64,000 nt of DNA from Ampullaceana balthica (GCA_944989445.1 CALYLW010000727.1:372001-436000), one strand, 5' to 3'; positions 21,965 to 33,476 are shown, counted from the stretch's first letter. Notes: a model not told the origin generated them from the letters alone. A program made the numbers and translations.

Positions 21965-22805
21965 TGTGATGACCTTGTGTTTCACCTAGACGCCCACTTG
22001 CATTATAACTGTGATATGATGCCGATACTTTCAAGTGTGGTGTATACGCTCTCAAGACACAAGAAATATGTCTTGTAAACTTGGGTGTAATCTAGTCTTA
22101 CCTAGACGGCCACTTAAATAACTGGGATATTATGCCAATGCTTTCAGGGGTGGGGGGGGGGTTGGTTACGCTCTCAAGAATGGAGAAACATGTCTTGTAA
22201 ACTTGGATGTAATCTAGTCTCACCTAGACGGCCACGTACATACCTGTGATATGATGCCAATGCTTTCAGGGGGCGGGGTGGTTACGCTCTCAAGAATGGA
22301 GAAACATGTCTTGTAAACTTGGATGTAATCTAGTCTCACCTAGACGGCCACGTATATAACTGTGATATGATGCCAATGCTTTCGGGGGGGGGTGTATACG
22401 CTCTCAAGACACAAGAAAAATGTCTTGTGAATTTGGATGTAATCTAGTCTCACCTAGACGGCCACGTTTATAACTGTGATATGATGCCAATGCTTTCAGG
22501 GGAGTGTATACGCTTTCAAGACACGAGAAACAGGTCTTGTAAACTTGGATGTAATCTAGTCCCACCTACACGCCAACTTAAATAACTTTGATATGATGCC
22601 AATGCTTTCAAAAGGGGGGGGGGTGTATACGTTCTGATGAATGGAGAAACATGTCTTGTAAAATTGAATGTAATCTAGTCGACCTTGTGTCCCACCTACA
22701 CGCCCACTTAAATAACTGTGATATGATGCCAATGCCTTCAAGGGAATGTATACGCTCTCAAGACACAAGAAACATGTCTTGTAAATTTGGATGTAATCTA
22801 GTCGA
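21965..22805. repeat. Seven-unit tandem array, unit 112-130 bp
   Basis: CACCTAGACG or CACCTACACG recurs at 21983, about 22099, 22221, 22337, 22451, 22563 and 22693. Each is followed by TGTGATATGATGCCAATGCTTTC, a G-run of 3-11 bases, TATACGCTCTCAAGA, a CATGTCTTGTAAACTTG block and GATGTAATCTAGTC. Length differences come largely from the G-run and from an added GACCTTGTGT in some units. Confidence 0.95.
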
Positions 22806-22892
22806 AGAGTGTCTGATGTAAGCTACTCGGCTGAATGTGCAAGTCAAACGCAAATCTGCATGTAACCAAATTGATGCTATGATTGCTATATA

Positions 22893-23110
22893 TAAAAGTG
22901 AGCAACTAGCGTTAGCGCGCTGGACTGCCGAACCGAGACAGAGGCCAGTCGCGAGCTCTATTCTTGGTGCTGGCAAGGCCCCCGGGGTATTGTGCTAGCC
23001 ACACAATCCTTGCTAGTTAGTGGTGGCTAAATAAAAATTGTAAACGGTGCTTCACATGCCCTATAATCCGTAATGGACTGGAAAGGGGGACTATAAGCAG
23101 TTTGATGTTA
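22893..23110 (+). mobile_element. tRNA-derived SINE, third family
   Basis: The tRNA-like head GCGTTAGCGCGCTGGACTGC (A-box region) and GTCGCGAGCTCTATTC (B-box-like) is followed by a body of about 140 bp. It starts right after the tandem array. It resembles SINEs built on a tRNA head with a GCTGGACTG anticodon arm. No second copy in the window. Confidence 0.6.
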
Positions 23111-23500
23111 TGTTAAATGCAAACAAGTCGATACTACATAGAATGTAAGTGAGCCGATACTAATTAAACATGTTTTAATTTAGAACTCGATCTGACATCA
23201 AAGTCTGGTGCAGCATACGTTAATAACAAAGTAACCTCAAAACTAGTGCCTTGACCAAATCACCACAGTGTCGTTACAATCATTCCTTCCAGGGAAAGCA
23301 AAACTGATCAGTTGTTAGAAATTATTTTGAGAGGTGTACAAAGTTTGGGAAATCAGAGCTTTCGTTCCCTCATTGTTTCACTGAAATTGACGTAGATTAG
23401 AACCTTTTGAAGCTTTTAAGGAGATTCTCAAACACCAGTAAAAAGAAATATTCTGAAGCAATAGTCATGATTTTGCGTTTGGAAAATATCTCTCAAAATC
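23111..23500. other. Spacer, no gene seen
   Basis: No feature was recognised. Confidence 0.5.
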
Positions 23501-23847
23501 GAAGACATTACCGAATGTCCGGGAAGCAATAGTATTTCATTTCATTATTTCTGAAATTGAAGACATTACCGAATGTCCGGGAAGCAATAGTATTTCATTT
23601 CATTATTTCTGAAATTGAAGACATTACCGAATGTCCGGGAAGCAATAGTATTTCATTTCATTATTCCTGAAATTGAAGACATTACCGAATGTCCGGGAAG
23701 CAATAGTATTTCATTTCATTATTCCTGAAATTGAAGACATTACCGAATGTCCGGGAAGCAATAGTATTTCATTTCATTATTCCTGAAATTAAAGACATTA
23801 CCGAATGTCCGGGAAGCAATAGTATTTCATTTCATTATTACTGACTT
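23501..23847. repeat. 58-bp minisatellite, six units
   Basis: GAAGACATTACCGAATGTCC begins at 23501, 23559, 23617, 23675, 23733 and (as AAAGAC) 23791. Each unit continues with GGGAAGCAATAGTATTTCAT. Units are nearly identical, so this is a recent expansion. Confidence 0.97.
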
Positions 23848-24118
23848 TATGGGCTTAAACACGATAATCTACGTCAATAAAAGGTTTAAACCATACTGCA
23901 ATTTTATGTAATCGTACTCCCCCATATCCCCCTCTGTATTTTTCTTTTTTTCCTTCGTTGATAACGTGTTGATCTCAGCAGACCAGACAGTAGTAACGAT
24001 AATATTGCTGTGGGAATTCATTCATATTTCCTTATTCATAGTAATGTCCTTCCCTGAAATAATCTAGTGAGGTGGGGAAAAAATGTTTTGTCTGAGGCAC
24101 GATGGACACGATTATGAA

Positions 24119-24556
24119 ATGACAGTTTTGATTGTTGGAAGCCTTATTAAATATCTATTGAAATGACACTTTTGATTGTTGGAAGCCTTATTAAATATCT
24201 ATTGAAAAAACACTTTTGATTGTTGGAAGCCTTATTAAATATCTATTGAAATGACACTTTTGATTGTTGGAAGCCTTATTAAATATCTATTGAAATGACA
24301 CTTTTGATTGTTGGAAGCCTTATTAAATATCTATTGAAATGACACTTTTGATTGTTGGAAGCCTTATTAAATATCCATTGAAATGACACTTTTGATTGTT
24401 GGAAGCCTTATTAAATATCTATTGAAATAACACTTTTGATTGTTGGAAGCCTTATTAAATATCTATTGAAATGACACTTTTGATTGTTGGAAGCCTTATT
24501 AAATATCTATTGAAATGACACTTTTGATTGTTGGAAGCCTTATTAAATATCTAATT
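24119..24556. repeat. 44-bp minisatellite, ten units
   Basis: Units of ATGACACTTTTGATTGTTGG followed by AAGCCTTATTAAATATCTAT start every 44 bp from 24119 to 24515. Variants include AAAACAC at 24207 and AATAACAC at 24427. Confidence 0.97.
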
Positions 24557-24720
24557 TTAAAAAAAAATAATTCAAGCGTAGATTATTATTTGTTACTCAT
24601 CAGGCTTGAAAGGCCCACCACCATACGGGCAACGCTTATCCAGGTGATAACTTTAATTTGATGAATGTGATTTTTTCCCGGGTTGGGTTGTACCCAAAAG
24701 TCAATAGAGAAATCAGATTT

Positions 24721-24979
24721 GGGGCCGTCCATTAAGTACGTCAGGCTATTTTTGACCATTTTGAGCCCCCCTCCCCTCCCGGTCACAAATCTCCCCCCCC
24801 CCAGCTAAAGCATGTCACACTTTAAAACAATTTTTTAATTAACAAAATAATTAAAATTTAATATAAAACTCCGTGACGTCACACATGGCCGGACCCCCCC
24901 TCCCCCCCTGTCACAAACTGTCACACTTTCTTACACCCCCTCCCCCGTCTGGAACGTGACGTACTTTATAGACGGCCCC
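24721..24979. mobile_element. Palindromic MITE, GGGGCCGTCC family
   Basis: Left end GGGGCCGTCCATTAAGTACG and right end CGTACTTTATAGACGGCCCC are inverted repeats. The interior is rich in C-runs around TGTCACA motifs. Related longer copies are at 25449-28212, 43301-47099 and 47905-48321. The superfamily is not established: the target duplication is short or absent. Confidence 0.8.
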
Positions 24980-25448
24980 TTGTAAATATATATATTTTTT
25001 AATGATGACATCATGTTTTGTATAAAATAAGTATTGCATTGGCCTAAAAGAGACACAAGACAACGTCGAAAGGTTAATAACTTACTTAAATTTTTTAATA
25101 ATATTCATCCAGGTTCTAGATGGCTATCTTTCAATGTTCAGATTTTTAAACCTGATTTGAAAATGTATATGCGTTTTTGTGTGTGAGGAATAATTTAAAA
25201 TAATATGTCTAGTAAAATGATATTGGCTGTAATGTGATAATTTTCCATCTTCGTTTATTTAAGAATGCATATTTGTGTACGTAATAGGATTTTTCAAACG
25301 TATGCTTTTATCCCCGAATGTGTCAAGATCCCATGCGCCAAGTAACGGGATATGCATTATTAATCTTGGGTATCTTGCATTTCATTAAACGGGACAAACA
25401 CATTTTAAGATAGTTTAAACGTCTAGTTATTTGATCTCTGCCTGTCTA
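24980..25448. other. AT-rich spacer, no gene seen
   Basis: No feature was recognised. Confidence 0.5.
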
Positions 25449-25647
25449 GGGGCCGTCCATAAATGACGTCACGCACCGAGGGGGGAGTGGGTCACACTTT
25501 TATGACGATGCGTGACGAGGGGGAGGGAGGGGGGGTTGAAGAAATGTGACGTCACATCAAAAGGGTAACTTTAAATAAAACTTCCACTGAAAAATTTAGC
25601 GGCTTACAATTTATTTAATGACTTTTTAAAAGATTTTTTTTAAAAAT

Positions 25648-25756
25648 CAGTGCTTCTCAATGTGCCGGTCGGTAGGTTATCATACGCCGGTTGTCTTAAG
25701 TTATCAAGACATGAAAATTAAATCTAATTATAATCCTTAAGTTTGAGAACCCACTA
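25648..25756. mobile_element. Short hAT-like MITE, CAGTGNTTCTCAA ends
   Basis: Left end CAGTGCTTCTCAATG and right end AAGTTTGAGAACCCACTA are inverted repeats of the CAGTGGTTCTCAAA type. No exact target duplication was seen. A further lone right end (GTTTGAAAACCACTG) is at 27884-27898. Confidence 0.55.
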
Positions 25757-25846
25757 GAGAACGTATGAAATTGTTACCCTTCGTCGTTTGATGTTGACAT
25801 CAAGGCATTTGTGATATAACCGCAGCTCCGTTTGGTTCTCTCAAGG

Positions 25847-26082
25847 CAGGAGTCGGCGAACTTTTTTGCCCGTTACCCCAAAATATACAAGCTATATGTG
25901 TGCGCCCCCCCCCCAGACTCAAGGCCATGCCCACATGACTCAGGGATTTGGGGGAGCGTGGTTAGCCCACCCCTCCCCTAAATTGCAACTGGTGAGTTTT
26001 ACAAGCATGACAAGTGTCTAAAAATGATCTGAATAGGATTATGTGTAGATATTTTAAGTCAAAACGACGCGGAATATCCATT

Positions 26083-26177
<95 letters not shown>

Positions 26178-27043
26178 TTTTAAAAAAAATTTTTTGTGGG
26201 GGGGGGGATCTATTTGATAAAATTATAAAGGTTTTAATTTTGATACATTTGTTCGATTGTTTTTTGGTCAAAAGCCCCTGGCCATTCTAGATATAATGAT
26301 AAATGTGCCAATTGAAAATTAGTCAAAGTGTTCATTAACTTTATTGAATGCATCAAATTCTTGACATTGCAATTCGAGAGGAGCACAAAATAACTTTTCT
26401 GCTTAGCTCAATTTTTAAGGGATTAATTTTGAGTATCACAGAAATGATTCTTGATACAGTCAATTCATGTTGATTAAGATTATTGTCCCTCGTGTCAATA
26501 AATGAAAGTAGGGTTGATTTAGGCGTCTTCGTATAGTACGTAAGAAATCTACATAGTTGTCAAATTTTAAAAATGCATTTTCTGGAAGGAACCGGTTCAA
26601 TAGTGGGCATATGTTCCAAGCGTACACGTACACATGACGTATTATAATATATCTAGTGGATTGTAGTGGATGTCCGTCAGTCAATTAATGGATTTTAAAA
26701 AAATACATCTTTAAAAATACTATTTTTAAATAAAAAAAAATTTAAACAAAAAGTTAATCGTGATGATTAATAGTCAATGTTTAATTTGTATGCATTAAAA
26801 TAAAATATATCTAAGGATGTTAACACAGTTCATTTTTTGAAGGACGGTTAAACGTTTTTAAAAAACGGACTGGTTCAACCAGATACTTGAAACTTAAAAT
26901 TATAAAAGTTTATGTTAATATTGTTGTTAACCCAAAAGGAGCAGATTCGAGCGAATTTTATATGCCCAAAATGATTCAGCATTACCCCCAAGAGTTCCCT
27001 TTTTACCCCAAATGAGATACTTTACCACTGTTCACCGATCCCT
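25847..27043. mobile_element. hAT deletion derivative, CAGGAGTCGGCGAAC ends
   Basis: Left end CAGGAGTCGGCGAAC; right end GTTCACCGATCCCTC. Internal landmarks (GGCCATTCTA, CATTGCAATTCGAGAGGAGC, CCCTTTTTACCCCAAATG) match the larger hAT at 43481-46875, so this is an internally deleted copy. It contains a (TA)n run at 26083-26171 and a G-run at about 26200. No transposase remains and no target duplication was found. Confidence 0.7.
26083..26171. repeat. (TA)n microsatellite
   Basis: TA run with one TAT slip near 26145. Confidence 0.97.
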
Positions 27044-27883
27044 CGGTTAAACCACCCGATAGCGGTAGCAATGTATTTTTCATTAGTTTATAAACTCCAT
27101 AAGAGAATGCAACAATTTAAACACGCCTCGTCCATTGGTAACATTGTATTTACAACTCGTAAAATCGTGGAAACAAAATTGAAAAAAACAAAAACAAACC
27201 AAAACCAAATAAAAAAAACTTTTAAAAAACTCGTGAGCTTCAGAGTAAAAATTTATGATAATATTGGATATATTATTAATGTCATAATATTTTTCAGTCT
27301 TCAACTTGCAGGAATTACTGTATTTATCGACGCACAAGATGACACCCTACTTTCCTGTACAAATGTGGGGTTCGTACAGTACTCGTCATATTCCTCTTCC
27401 AGCGCATACCAAATAATTTTAAACAAAACATGAGATTTGATATCAATGTGGTAATTTTAGATCAAATGCCTTTGATGTGCATATACTTAGCAGGAAACAT
27501 GTCATTATAAGATCGAAATCAATTTGAGGAATCGTCCTGTATCTATATATTCTTGGTTTATCAACAATGAAATGATCCTTGTAATATCAATAGTCACATT
27601 TGCGAGCTTAATCGCGAAGGTTAATCACATCAAATGGTTTTTGACATTACCGCTGCATTGTTCGTTAGCTGTCTTGCTATGCCTTGGCAACTAAACAAAT
27701 TTTTAAAATAAATATATTATTTATAAACAAGCCGAAATCATACTTAATCTTATAGGGCTTTAAGCCATCTAGGGGCTCATTTTGCTATCACGTCAGTACA
27801 GGGAAAATCACGTCAAAACTGGAAAAGAATGCACCGGTACCTGGTGAAATGGAAAAATTTCTGCGGTCGTCTAATACGAAAAA
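27044..27883. other. AT-rich unassigned sequence inside the split MITE
   Basis: The frame 27071-27433 (120 codons) is Lys/Asn-rich with no recognisable domain, and is probably chance. Confidence 0.4.
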
Positions 27884-28399
27884 GTTTGAAAACCACTGTC
27901 TTACAATTTATTTAATGACGTTTTTACATAGCTTCACGCGTGTTACGATAATACAATGTAGACCTACACTAAATAAATACTTAAATGACGAAAAAATTGA
28001 TTTAAAACATACTTATTTTCAAATAGAAAATAAGTGGGGTTTTTTTGTTGTTATTTTATTTTTTTTTATTTTTATTTTTTTAGGGGGGGGGGAGGGTGTC
28101 AAAGCTTTGAGACGTGTTATTGGAGGGGGGTCTAAGTTTTTGAGACGACGCGTGACGAGCGGGGGGTGAAAAATCGGCCAAAATCGCGTGACGTCATTTA
28201 TGGAAAGCCCCCTAGACATCGAGATGATGAGGGAAGATCACCATTATACCTTTTTTTTATATTCAATAGTGGACTGTGGCTTCAAGAAAACATCTGGGAA
28301 ACACACCCCCGCCCATATTACTCTATTGACAATTGAAATCCCATGGTTAGACATAAATTCAGTGCTTTTTTCTCTATATAAAAATGTACCGAAACGCGG

Positions 28400-28732
28400 G
28401 GGCGGATTAAGACTGCACGGGGCCGCTGGCATCAATTCGAACTGGGGCCCTATCCATCCAGCGTCCCTTTAACTAAAATGATTGCTATCAGCTAATATAA
28501 GACTGTAACTTGTAACTATTCCGCCAAAAAGATTATTCATGAAAAAAAAACCTAACATGAAGAAATAACTGTTTATCTGTGTCCTAAAATTGAGTGTAAA
28601 AAGACATTTTTAAAAAAAAACACAAGTCAACAAAAAAAATCCACCCCTTTCCCCGGGAATCGATCCCGCCATCACTTGCACCACAAGCCTACAAACTTCA
28701 ATGAGACCAGGAGAACTGGAAGGATATGGTAA

Positions 28733-28770
<38 letters not shown>

Positions 28771-29015
28771 CTTTAATATTTTCTCTTATTGAGCCTATTA
28801 AATCATGTTTTCGATTACTAAGACTATCGGGTCGGAATAGCGATCAGATTAATAGATAAGATTTTATTAATGTATTTAATTTATGATATTTTCAGGGATT
28901 CATGCAAACATTTGTCCACCTTCATTATAAAATATACAAAGTTTGGGGGCCCCTAAATTATCGGGGGCCCCTGGTTTTATCCTGTTCAGCGCCCCCCCCC
29001 TTAATCCGCCATTGA
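28400..29015. mobile_element. Possible hAT-like MITE, GGCGGATTAAG ends
   Basis: GGGGGCGGATTAAGACTG near 28400 is the inverse of CCCTTAATCCGCCATTG near 29000, a pattern typical of CAATGGCGGATTAAG-type hAT MITEs. Both ends have GC-rich subterminal stretches (GGGGCC). An (AT)n run at 28737-28765 lies inside. No target duplication was confirmed. Confidence 0.4.
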
Positions 29016-29252
29016 TGGAACGCCGTTCCGGTGCGTTTCGCCAGACAAAAGCACTGTAGACATGTATTACCTACGTGTTTAAAATTATTATTTTTTGTTT
29101 TAAATGGCATAAATTAATGGCTGATTAAAATTCACGTTAAATTAGCGGTCCACTTATGTGCCTAATCTTTGATGATTTTTCTTTTCCAAAGGTGATGTTT
29201 GTATATTTTAAATACACCAATCACCATCACACTTTTCATGCTACACTGAGAT

Positions 29253-29440
29253 CAGGGCCGGTCTTAGGCCACTGCAACCTACGTGGCCCGCACTGGGCTC
29301 CGCAATTTCACAGGCCCCACCTATCTTAATTTTCTCTTATTATCCTTATTCATTCCTTGTACCTACCCAGACTGGGCCCCGCGCAATCCGTTTCGCATAC
29401 TAACCCGCATAGGCCCCCGCCATTGCTGAGACCGGCCCTG
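29253..29440. mobile_element. hAT-type MITE with perfect 8-bp TSD
   Basis: 188 bp. Left end CAGGGCCGGTCTTAGG; right end CTGAGACCGGCCCTG. The target duplication ACTGAGAT is exact at 29245-29252 and 29441-29448. The interior is GC-rich and non-coding. Same broad family as the MITE at 7899. Confidence 0.94.
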
Positions 29441-29529
29441 ACTGAGATAATAATGTCACAACAGGTAAGGAGAGTAATTCATGATTGATTAAGGTTTTCG
29501 TATATTTTATCTGGATATATTCTGTGTAG

Positions 29530-29655
29530 TCGGTGGAACACCTACTGGTAGAGTGCCCCGAGCAGGTGGGGGTTTTGGATGGCGAAAGCCGATACTTGTG
29601 GGAAAATATTTATACGGCGATGCCCGCTTGATGAGGCTCGCCTTCGATAAGTTGT
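29530..29655 (+). pseudogene. Fragment of I-group LINE ORF2 C-terminus
   Basis: Reads VEHLLVECPEQ then, after a frameshift, LYGDARLMRLAFDKL and a stop. This parallels VAHVFKECPEL and LYGDARLKRLACDKL of the LINE at 15013-15321, so it is a remnant of the same or a sister family. Confidence 0.7.
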
Positions 29656-29721
29656 AGACTCGACTCCCAGAGAGAATGTCACATCTGCAAGGTACGCCTC
29701 CGCAAAAAGGTCTCTTTAGTC

Positions 29722-31994
29722 CAGGGGTGGCCCGTAGGCATATACATGTTGCGATCTTATGTCGATGTTAATTTTCTTTGGTTTAGAATTTTCGCTATAT
29801 TTTTGAAATTTTATTCCGAGTATTTGATTCGAATCTAGTGATATTAAATCGGTTTTATGGCTCCAGAGTTGATTAGCGATCATTAATTCATTGTTAACAT
29901 CCTTATTCAAAACTGCATTTCAGCTCAACTGGAAGTGGATTTTGTTTACGGTTTACATATTGGCGGTTTTATAAAAATTGTAATTTAAAAGCCAATAGAC
30001 GTTATATTTAACCATAAGTGCTGCTAAAAGAAGAAAGATTGAGGTCGAATGTCATGATTTTAATGACGAATGGACCGCTAAATATTGCTTCACGAGCGTT
30101 GGCAGCAAAGCAGTCTGCTTGCTGTGCCGTGAGTGTGAGTGTCTTTAAGGAGGACAACTTGGATTTCGGGCACAATTTAACGAACAAAGAGAGAAAAGGA
30201 ATTGCCAGGGGTTGGTAAATAATTTAAAGCAGCAGCAAACTGTTTTCATAAGTCTTAAATACAAGATGCTGCAAACGAAGCCAGTTTGGTGCTGTCCCAT
30301 AATATTTTAAAACGGAAAAAGTCTTTTTCTGACAGCGAGTTCATCAAGGAATGCTGGTCAGATGAAGCAAGCATTATTTGTACAGAACATTAAAACATGT
30401 CATAGCATTTTTTATCAAGTAGAAACTGTAGTCAGCGTGGTGAAAAAATTAGTGACAATTTGATGCACCAACTTCGAGATGCAAGCAACGACTTTGTGTG
30501 GTACTCTCTTGCGTTGGACGATAGTACCGATGTACAGGACACAACACAATTGTTGGTACCTATACGGGGAATAAACACTCGTTTTGAGCTTACCGAAGAA
30601 TTACTTGGTGTTGAGCCACTCAAAGACACAACTATAGGCCAGGATTTATTCAATGGATTTGAGAAATGCGTTGGTGTGAACCAAGTGTAATAACCAATGG
30701 AGCGCGTTCTTTGACTGGAAAAAAAACGTAGGTATTGTGAAGTTGATAAAAAAAATTAATTTGAAGAACATCCTGACCATACACTGTTACCTCTCTACTA
30801 TGTCAACCATCTGGAAAGTCTGTGTAAAGCTGCGTTGAATATCAAGCATGTTATTTACCCAGTTGTCAGTGTGATAAACCTCATCAGAGCCAAGACATTT
30901 AACCGCATACAGTTCAGGGCACCGCTTGAAAATTTGGAAACTGAATATTATGATATTATCTACCACAGCAGTGTCCGTTGGTTGAGCCTGGTTAAGATAT
31001 TGAGGCGAGTGTGGGATCTCAAGGAAGAAATAGTTATATTCCCGGAGATGAAGGGTTTTGCTAACATTGTTAAGGAAGAGTGGAAGTCAGACTTCATGTT
31101 TGCTATTGACATTATGGAAAAGTTGAATGAGCTGAATGTCAAACTTCAGGGCAACAGCTTGTTTGCACGTGAAATGTATGTACATGTTAAATCTTATCAG
31201 GCAAAGCTCTTCCTGTTCTCCAGGCAAGCAGGAGAAAACAGGTTTTGAAATTTCCTTTTGCTGAAACATAAAACCATTTCTGGTGAAGCGGCAGACAGGT
31301 ACAAGGCTAAGTTGGATGCCTTGGCTGTGGAATTTGAAAGAAGGTTTCAAGAATTCAAGAGCCTGGAACCACTCTTCAATATCATCAGTTCGCCATTTAG
31401 TGCAGAAGCTGATTCAGCCCCAGATATACAGTTACAGCCAGCTGCTTGACCTACAAGCAGATTATGACATAAAGGAGAAGTTCAATTCGGTTCTTCTGCT
31501 AGATTTTTATGGATGTTTGCCAGCCGCATCATTTCCACACTTAAAAAACTTTACTGCCAAACTTAAGTCAATTTTTGGGTCCACATACATCTTTGAGAAA
31601 GCTTTTTCTGGCATAAAAATAAACAAGTTTAAAAACAGATTGATGTTGACTGACTGAAATTTGAATGCAGTCATGCGAATCACAAAAATTGTGAACAGTT
31701 ACATACTTCTCATTAATTATAATTGTACTCTATGGACAGCTTATATGTAAATTATATGAAATAATAATGAATAGTAAAATCTTATTATCAAAATAAAAAC
31801 TGTTTCAGTTCGTATTTTAAAATGTAATGTGCATGTGTAATAGAGTGTGAATGTGAAGTACAATTACAATTATCTTTACTTCATATTTTACACAATATAA
31901 ATTGTAATTGAAGTAGACAAAATATGCATGCGGCCCGCCTATAACAATAAAGTTTTCAATGCGGCCCTCCATCGAAAAAGTTTGCCGACCCTTG
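29722..31994 (+). mobile_element. hAT transposon with GTF2IRD2-like transposase and perfect 8-bp TSD
   Basis: 2273 bp. The ends are CAGGGGTGGCC and (complement of the right end) CAAGGGTCGGCAAAC. The duplication CTTTAGTC is exact at 29714-29721 and 31995-32002. It carries a broken transposase gene from about 30025 to 31660. It sits a few dozen bases downstream of a LINE remnant. Confidence 0.95.
30025..31660 (+). pseudogene. hAT transposase, GTF2IRD2/ZBED-like (broken)
   Basis: Begins with a KRRKIEVECHDFNDEWTAKY segment and a C-x2-C start of a BED-type finger (VCLLCRE). Then LALDDSTDVQDTTQLLV (an RNase-H-like catalytic strand with Asp), ELLGVEPLKDTT, HSSVRWLSLVKILRRVWDL (the conserved RW motif after the insertion domain), AIDIMEKLNELNVKLQG and a C-terminal piece KAFSGIKINKFKNRLMLTD. 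Stops and frameshifts fall at about 30200, 30690, 31248 and 31450. It resembles the domesticated GTF2IRD2 tail and ZBED5-like proteins. Inactive, but it retains perfect TSDs. Confidence 0.85.
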
Positions 31995-32685
31995 CTTTAG
32001 TCTATGCTCGAGGTCAGAGGTCAGGTGCGAACATCGTGTATTCTTTTGCAATAGACGAACGCGTGTGTATGGACGCGGTGGTCACCAATGTTCCATTTAA
32101 GCTGCGGAACATTGGACTGGACCTGTCTTTGTGTTGTCGGGTGGGCCGTTGACAAAGTCATCGGTTGCCCCGTTGAGGGGGTCGTAATGAAACCAATGAT
32201 TGCTTACCTAGTAGTCTGACAAGGCCATGAAACTTCGCCTCCAAGTGCAGCCAAAACAGCAGCTATCTTGAGTTTAGAGGGACGAACGTTCTCGAAGGCC
32301 CCTGAAGATTTCTTAGGCCCCTTAAATTTTCGTAGGCTCCTTAAATTTTCGTAGGCCCCGTCAAATTTCGTAGGCTCAAGGCATATTCCCTACTGCGCCT
32401 AATGGATAAGACGGCCCCGAGTAATGGCAACAGTTGTAGTACAAGTTGAAGCAGTAGTTGAATTAGTAAAAGAATTATAAGTATTTGTATTAGAAGCAGT
32501 AGTAATAGTTTATTGCTTGTGTTAGTGTTAGTATAATTGGTAGTGGTTTTCAGAGGCGTAGCAACGACTTGGCATCGGGGCAGTTGAGGACTAATCCTTT
32601 AATAATCAATTTATTCTGTATACTTTAGTATTTTCCTTATTTCTCAAGGGCGCAAAAAATGAATTAGCCAAGGGTGGTTTTAATA
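31995..32685. other. Spacer with MITE remnants
   Basis: AAATTTTCGTAGGC repeats in tandem at about 32310-32375. A lone end GGATAAGACGGCCCC lies at about 32405 and CAGAGGCGTAGCAACG at 32554; both are hAT-MITE-type ends without partners. No gene was recognised. Confidence 0.5.
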
Positions 32686-33066
32686 TTAATAGTAGTAGTA
32701 GTAGTAGAAGTAGTAGAAGAGTAGCAGCAAAAGTAGTAGTTGTACTAGTTGAAGTATTTGTAGTAGTAGTAGTAGAAGTAGTAGTAGAGTAGCAGCAGTA
32801 GTAGTAGTTGTAGTAGTTGAATTATTTGTAGTAGTAGTAGTAGTAGAAGTAGTAGTAGAGTAGCAGCAGAAGTAGTAGTTGTAGTAGTTGAAGTATTTGT
32901 AGTAGTAGTAGTAGTAGAAGTAGTAGTAGAGTAGCAGCAGAAGTAGTAGTTGAAGTATTTGTAGTAGTAGTAGTAGTAGAAGTAGTAGTAGAGTAGCAGT
33001 AGAAGTAGTGGTTATGGTGGGGGTAATTGGTAATAGTAGTGGCAGTAGGGGTTTAAGTTGTGGCAA
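32686..33066. repeat. (TAG)n-rich trinucleotide array with higher-order units
   Basis: GTAGTAGTAG runs alternate with AGAGTAGCAGCAGAAG and TTGAAGTATTTG, forming imperfect higher-order units of about 65-95 bp. The poly-Leu/Tyr/Thr frame on the minus strand is an artefact of the repeat. Confidence 0.95.
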
Positions 33067-33281
33067 TTGTGATTGTGTTCGAATTTATAAGTATTAATAT
33101 TATTATTATTTTTGCTATAGTTAGATAATTATTATCATCATCATCATCATCCAAATTTAAAAAGATTTCATTCTTTTATTTTGAATTCAAGAAACAGCGC
33201 ACGTTTGAAAGCCATGTGTAGTGATGTCTAGGTGTTGTTCGTCCGTCGTAGTCGAAGATGACCACTCTCATCATATTAGTC

Positions 33282-33476
33282 CAGTGTTTCTCAAATAGTG
33301 GGGCGCGCGCCCCAGGGGGAGGGGCGCGAGGCTCCGTAAAGGGAGGCTCGTTTGACCGCTATGCAGAGGTGTACTGTGTACTTATAAAAAATTTACAGTC
33401 GCGCGGGGGGCGCGAAATGTTTTATTTCTTCCTAAAAAGGGGGGGGGGCATGAGAGAAAATAATTGAGAAACACTG
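33282..33476. mobile_element. hAT-type MITE, CAGTGTTTCTCAA ends
   Basis: 195 bp. Left end CAGTGTTTCTCAAATAG; right end ATAATTGAGAAACACTG. Flanks TATTAGTC and TATTATTA match at 6 of 8 positions, consistent with an aged target duplication. GC-rich subterminal arms (GGGGCGCGCG). Confidence 0.8.

Larger units (their letters stand above)
25449..28212. mobile_element. GGGGCCGTCC MITE split by about 2.3 kb of later insertions
   Basis: The left end GGGGCCGTCCATAAATGACG at 25449 and the right end CGTCATTTATGGAAAGCCCCC at about 28212 are inverted repeats, both preceded (on their own strand) by TGTCTA. Between them lie a CAGTG-type MITE (25648-25756), a hAT deletion derivative (25847-27043) and unassigned sequence. 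The 20-bp string starting CTTACAATTTATTTAATG occurs at 25603-25622 and again at 27900-27919, bracketing the inserted part. Confidence 0.6.

Noticed and set aside
23501..24556. Regularly spaced repeats resembling a CRISPR array
   Set aside because: The units are continuous tandem repeats with no unique spacers, in an animal genome.
27071..27433. 120-codon plus-strand frame
   Set aside because: Low-complexity Lys/Asn-rich start, no domain, no splice or polyA context.
25449..28212. A single 2.7-kb autonomous element between the GGGGCCGTCC ends
   Set aside because: The interior is made of other transposons and no coding frame of its own; better read as a MITE split by insertions.
32686..33066. 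126-codon Leu/Tyr/Thr-rich frame
   Set aside because: Translation of a TAG/CTA trinucleotide array.
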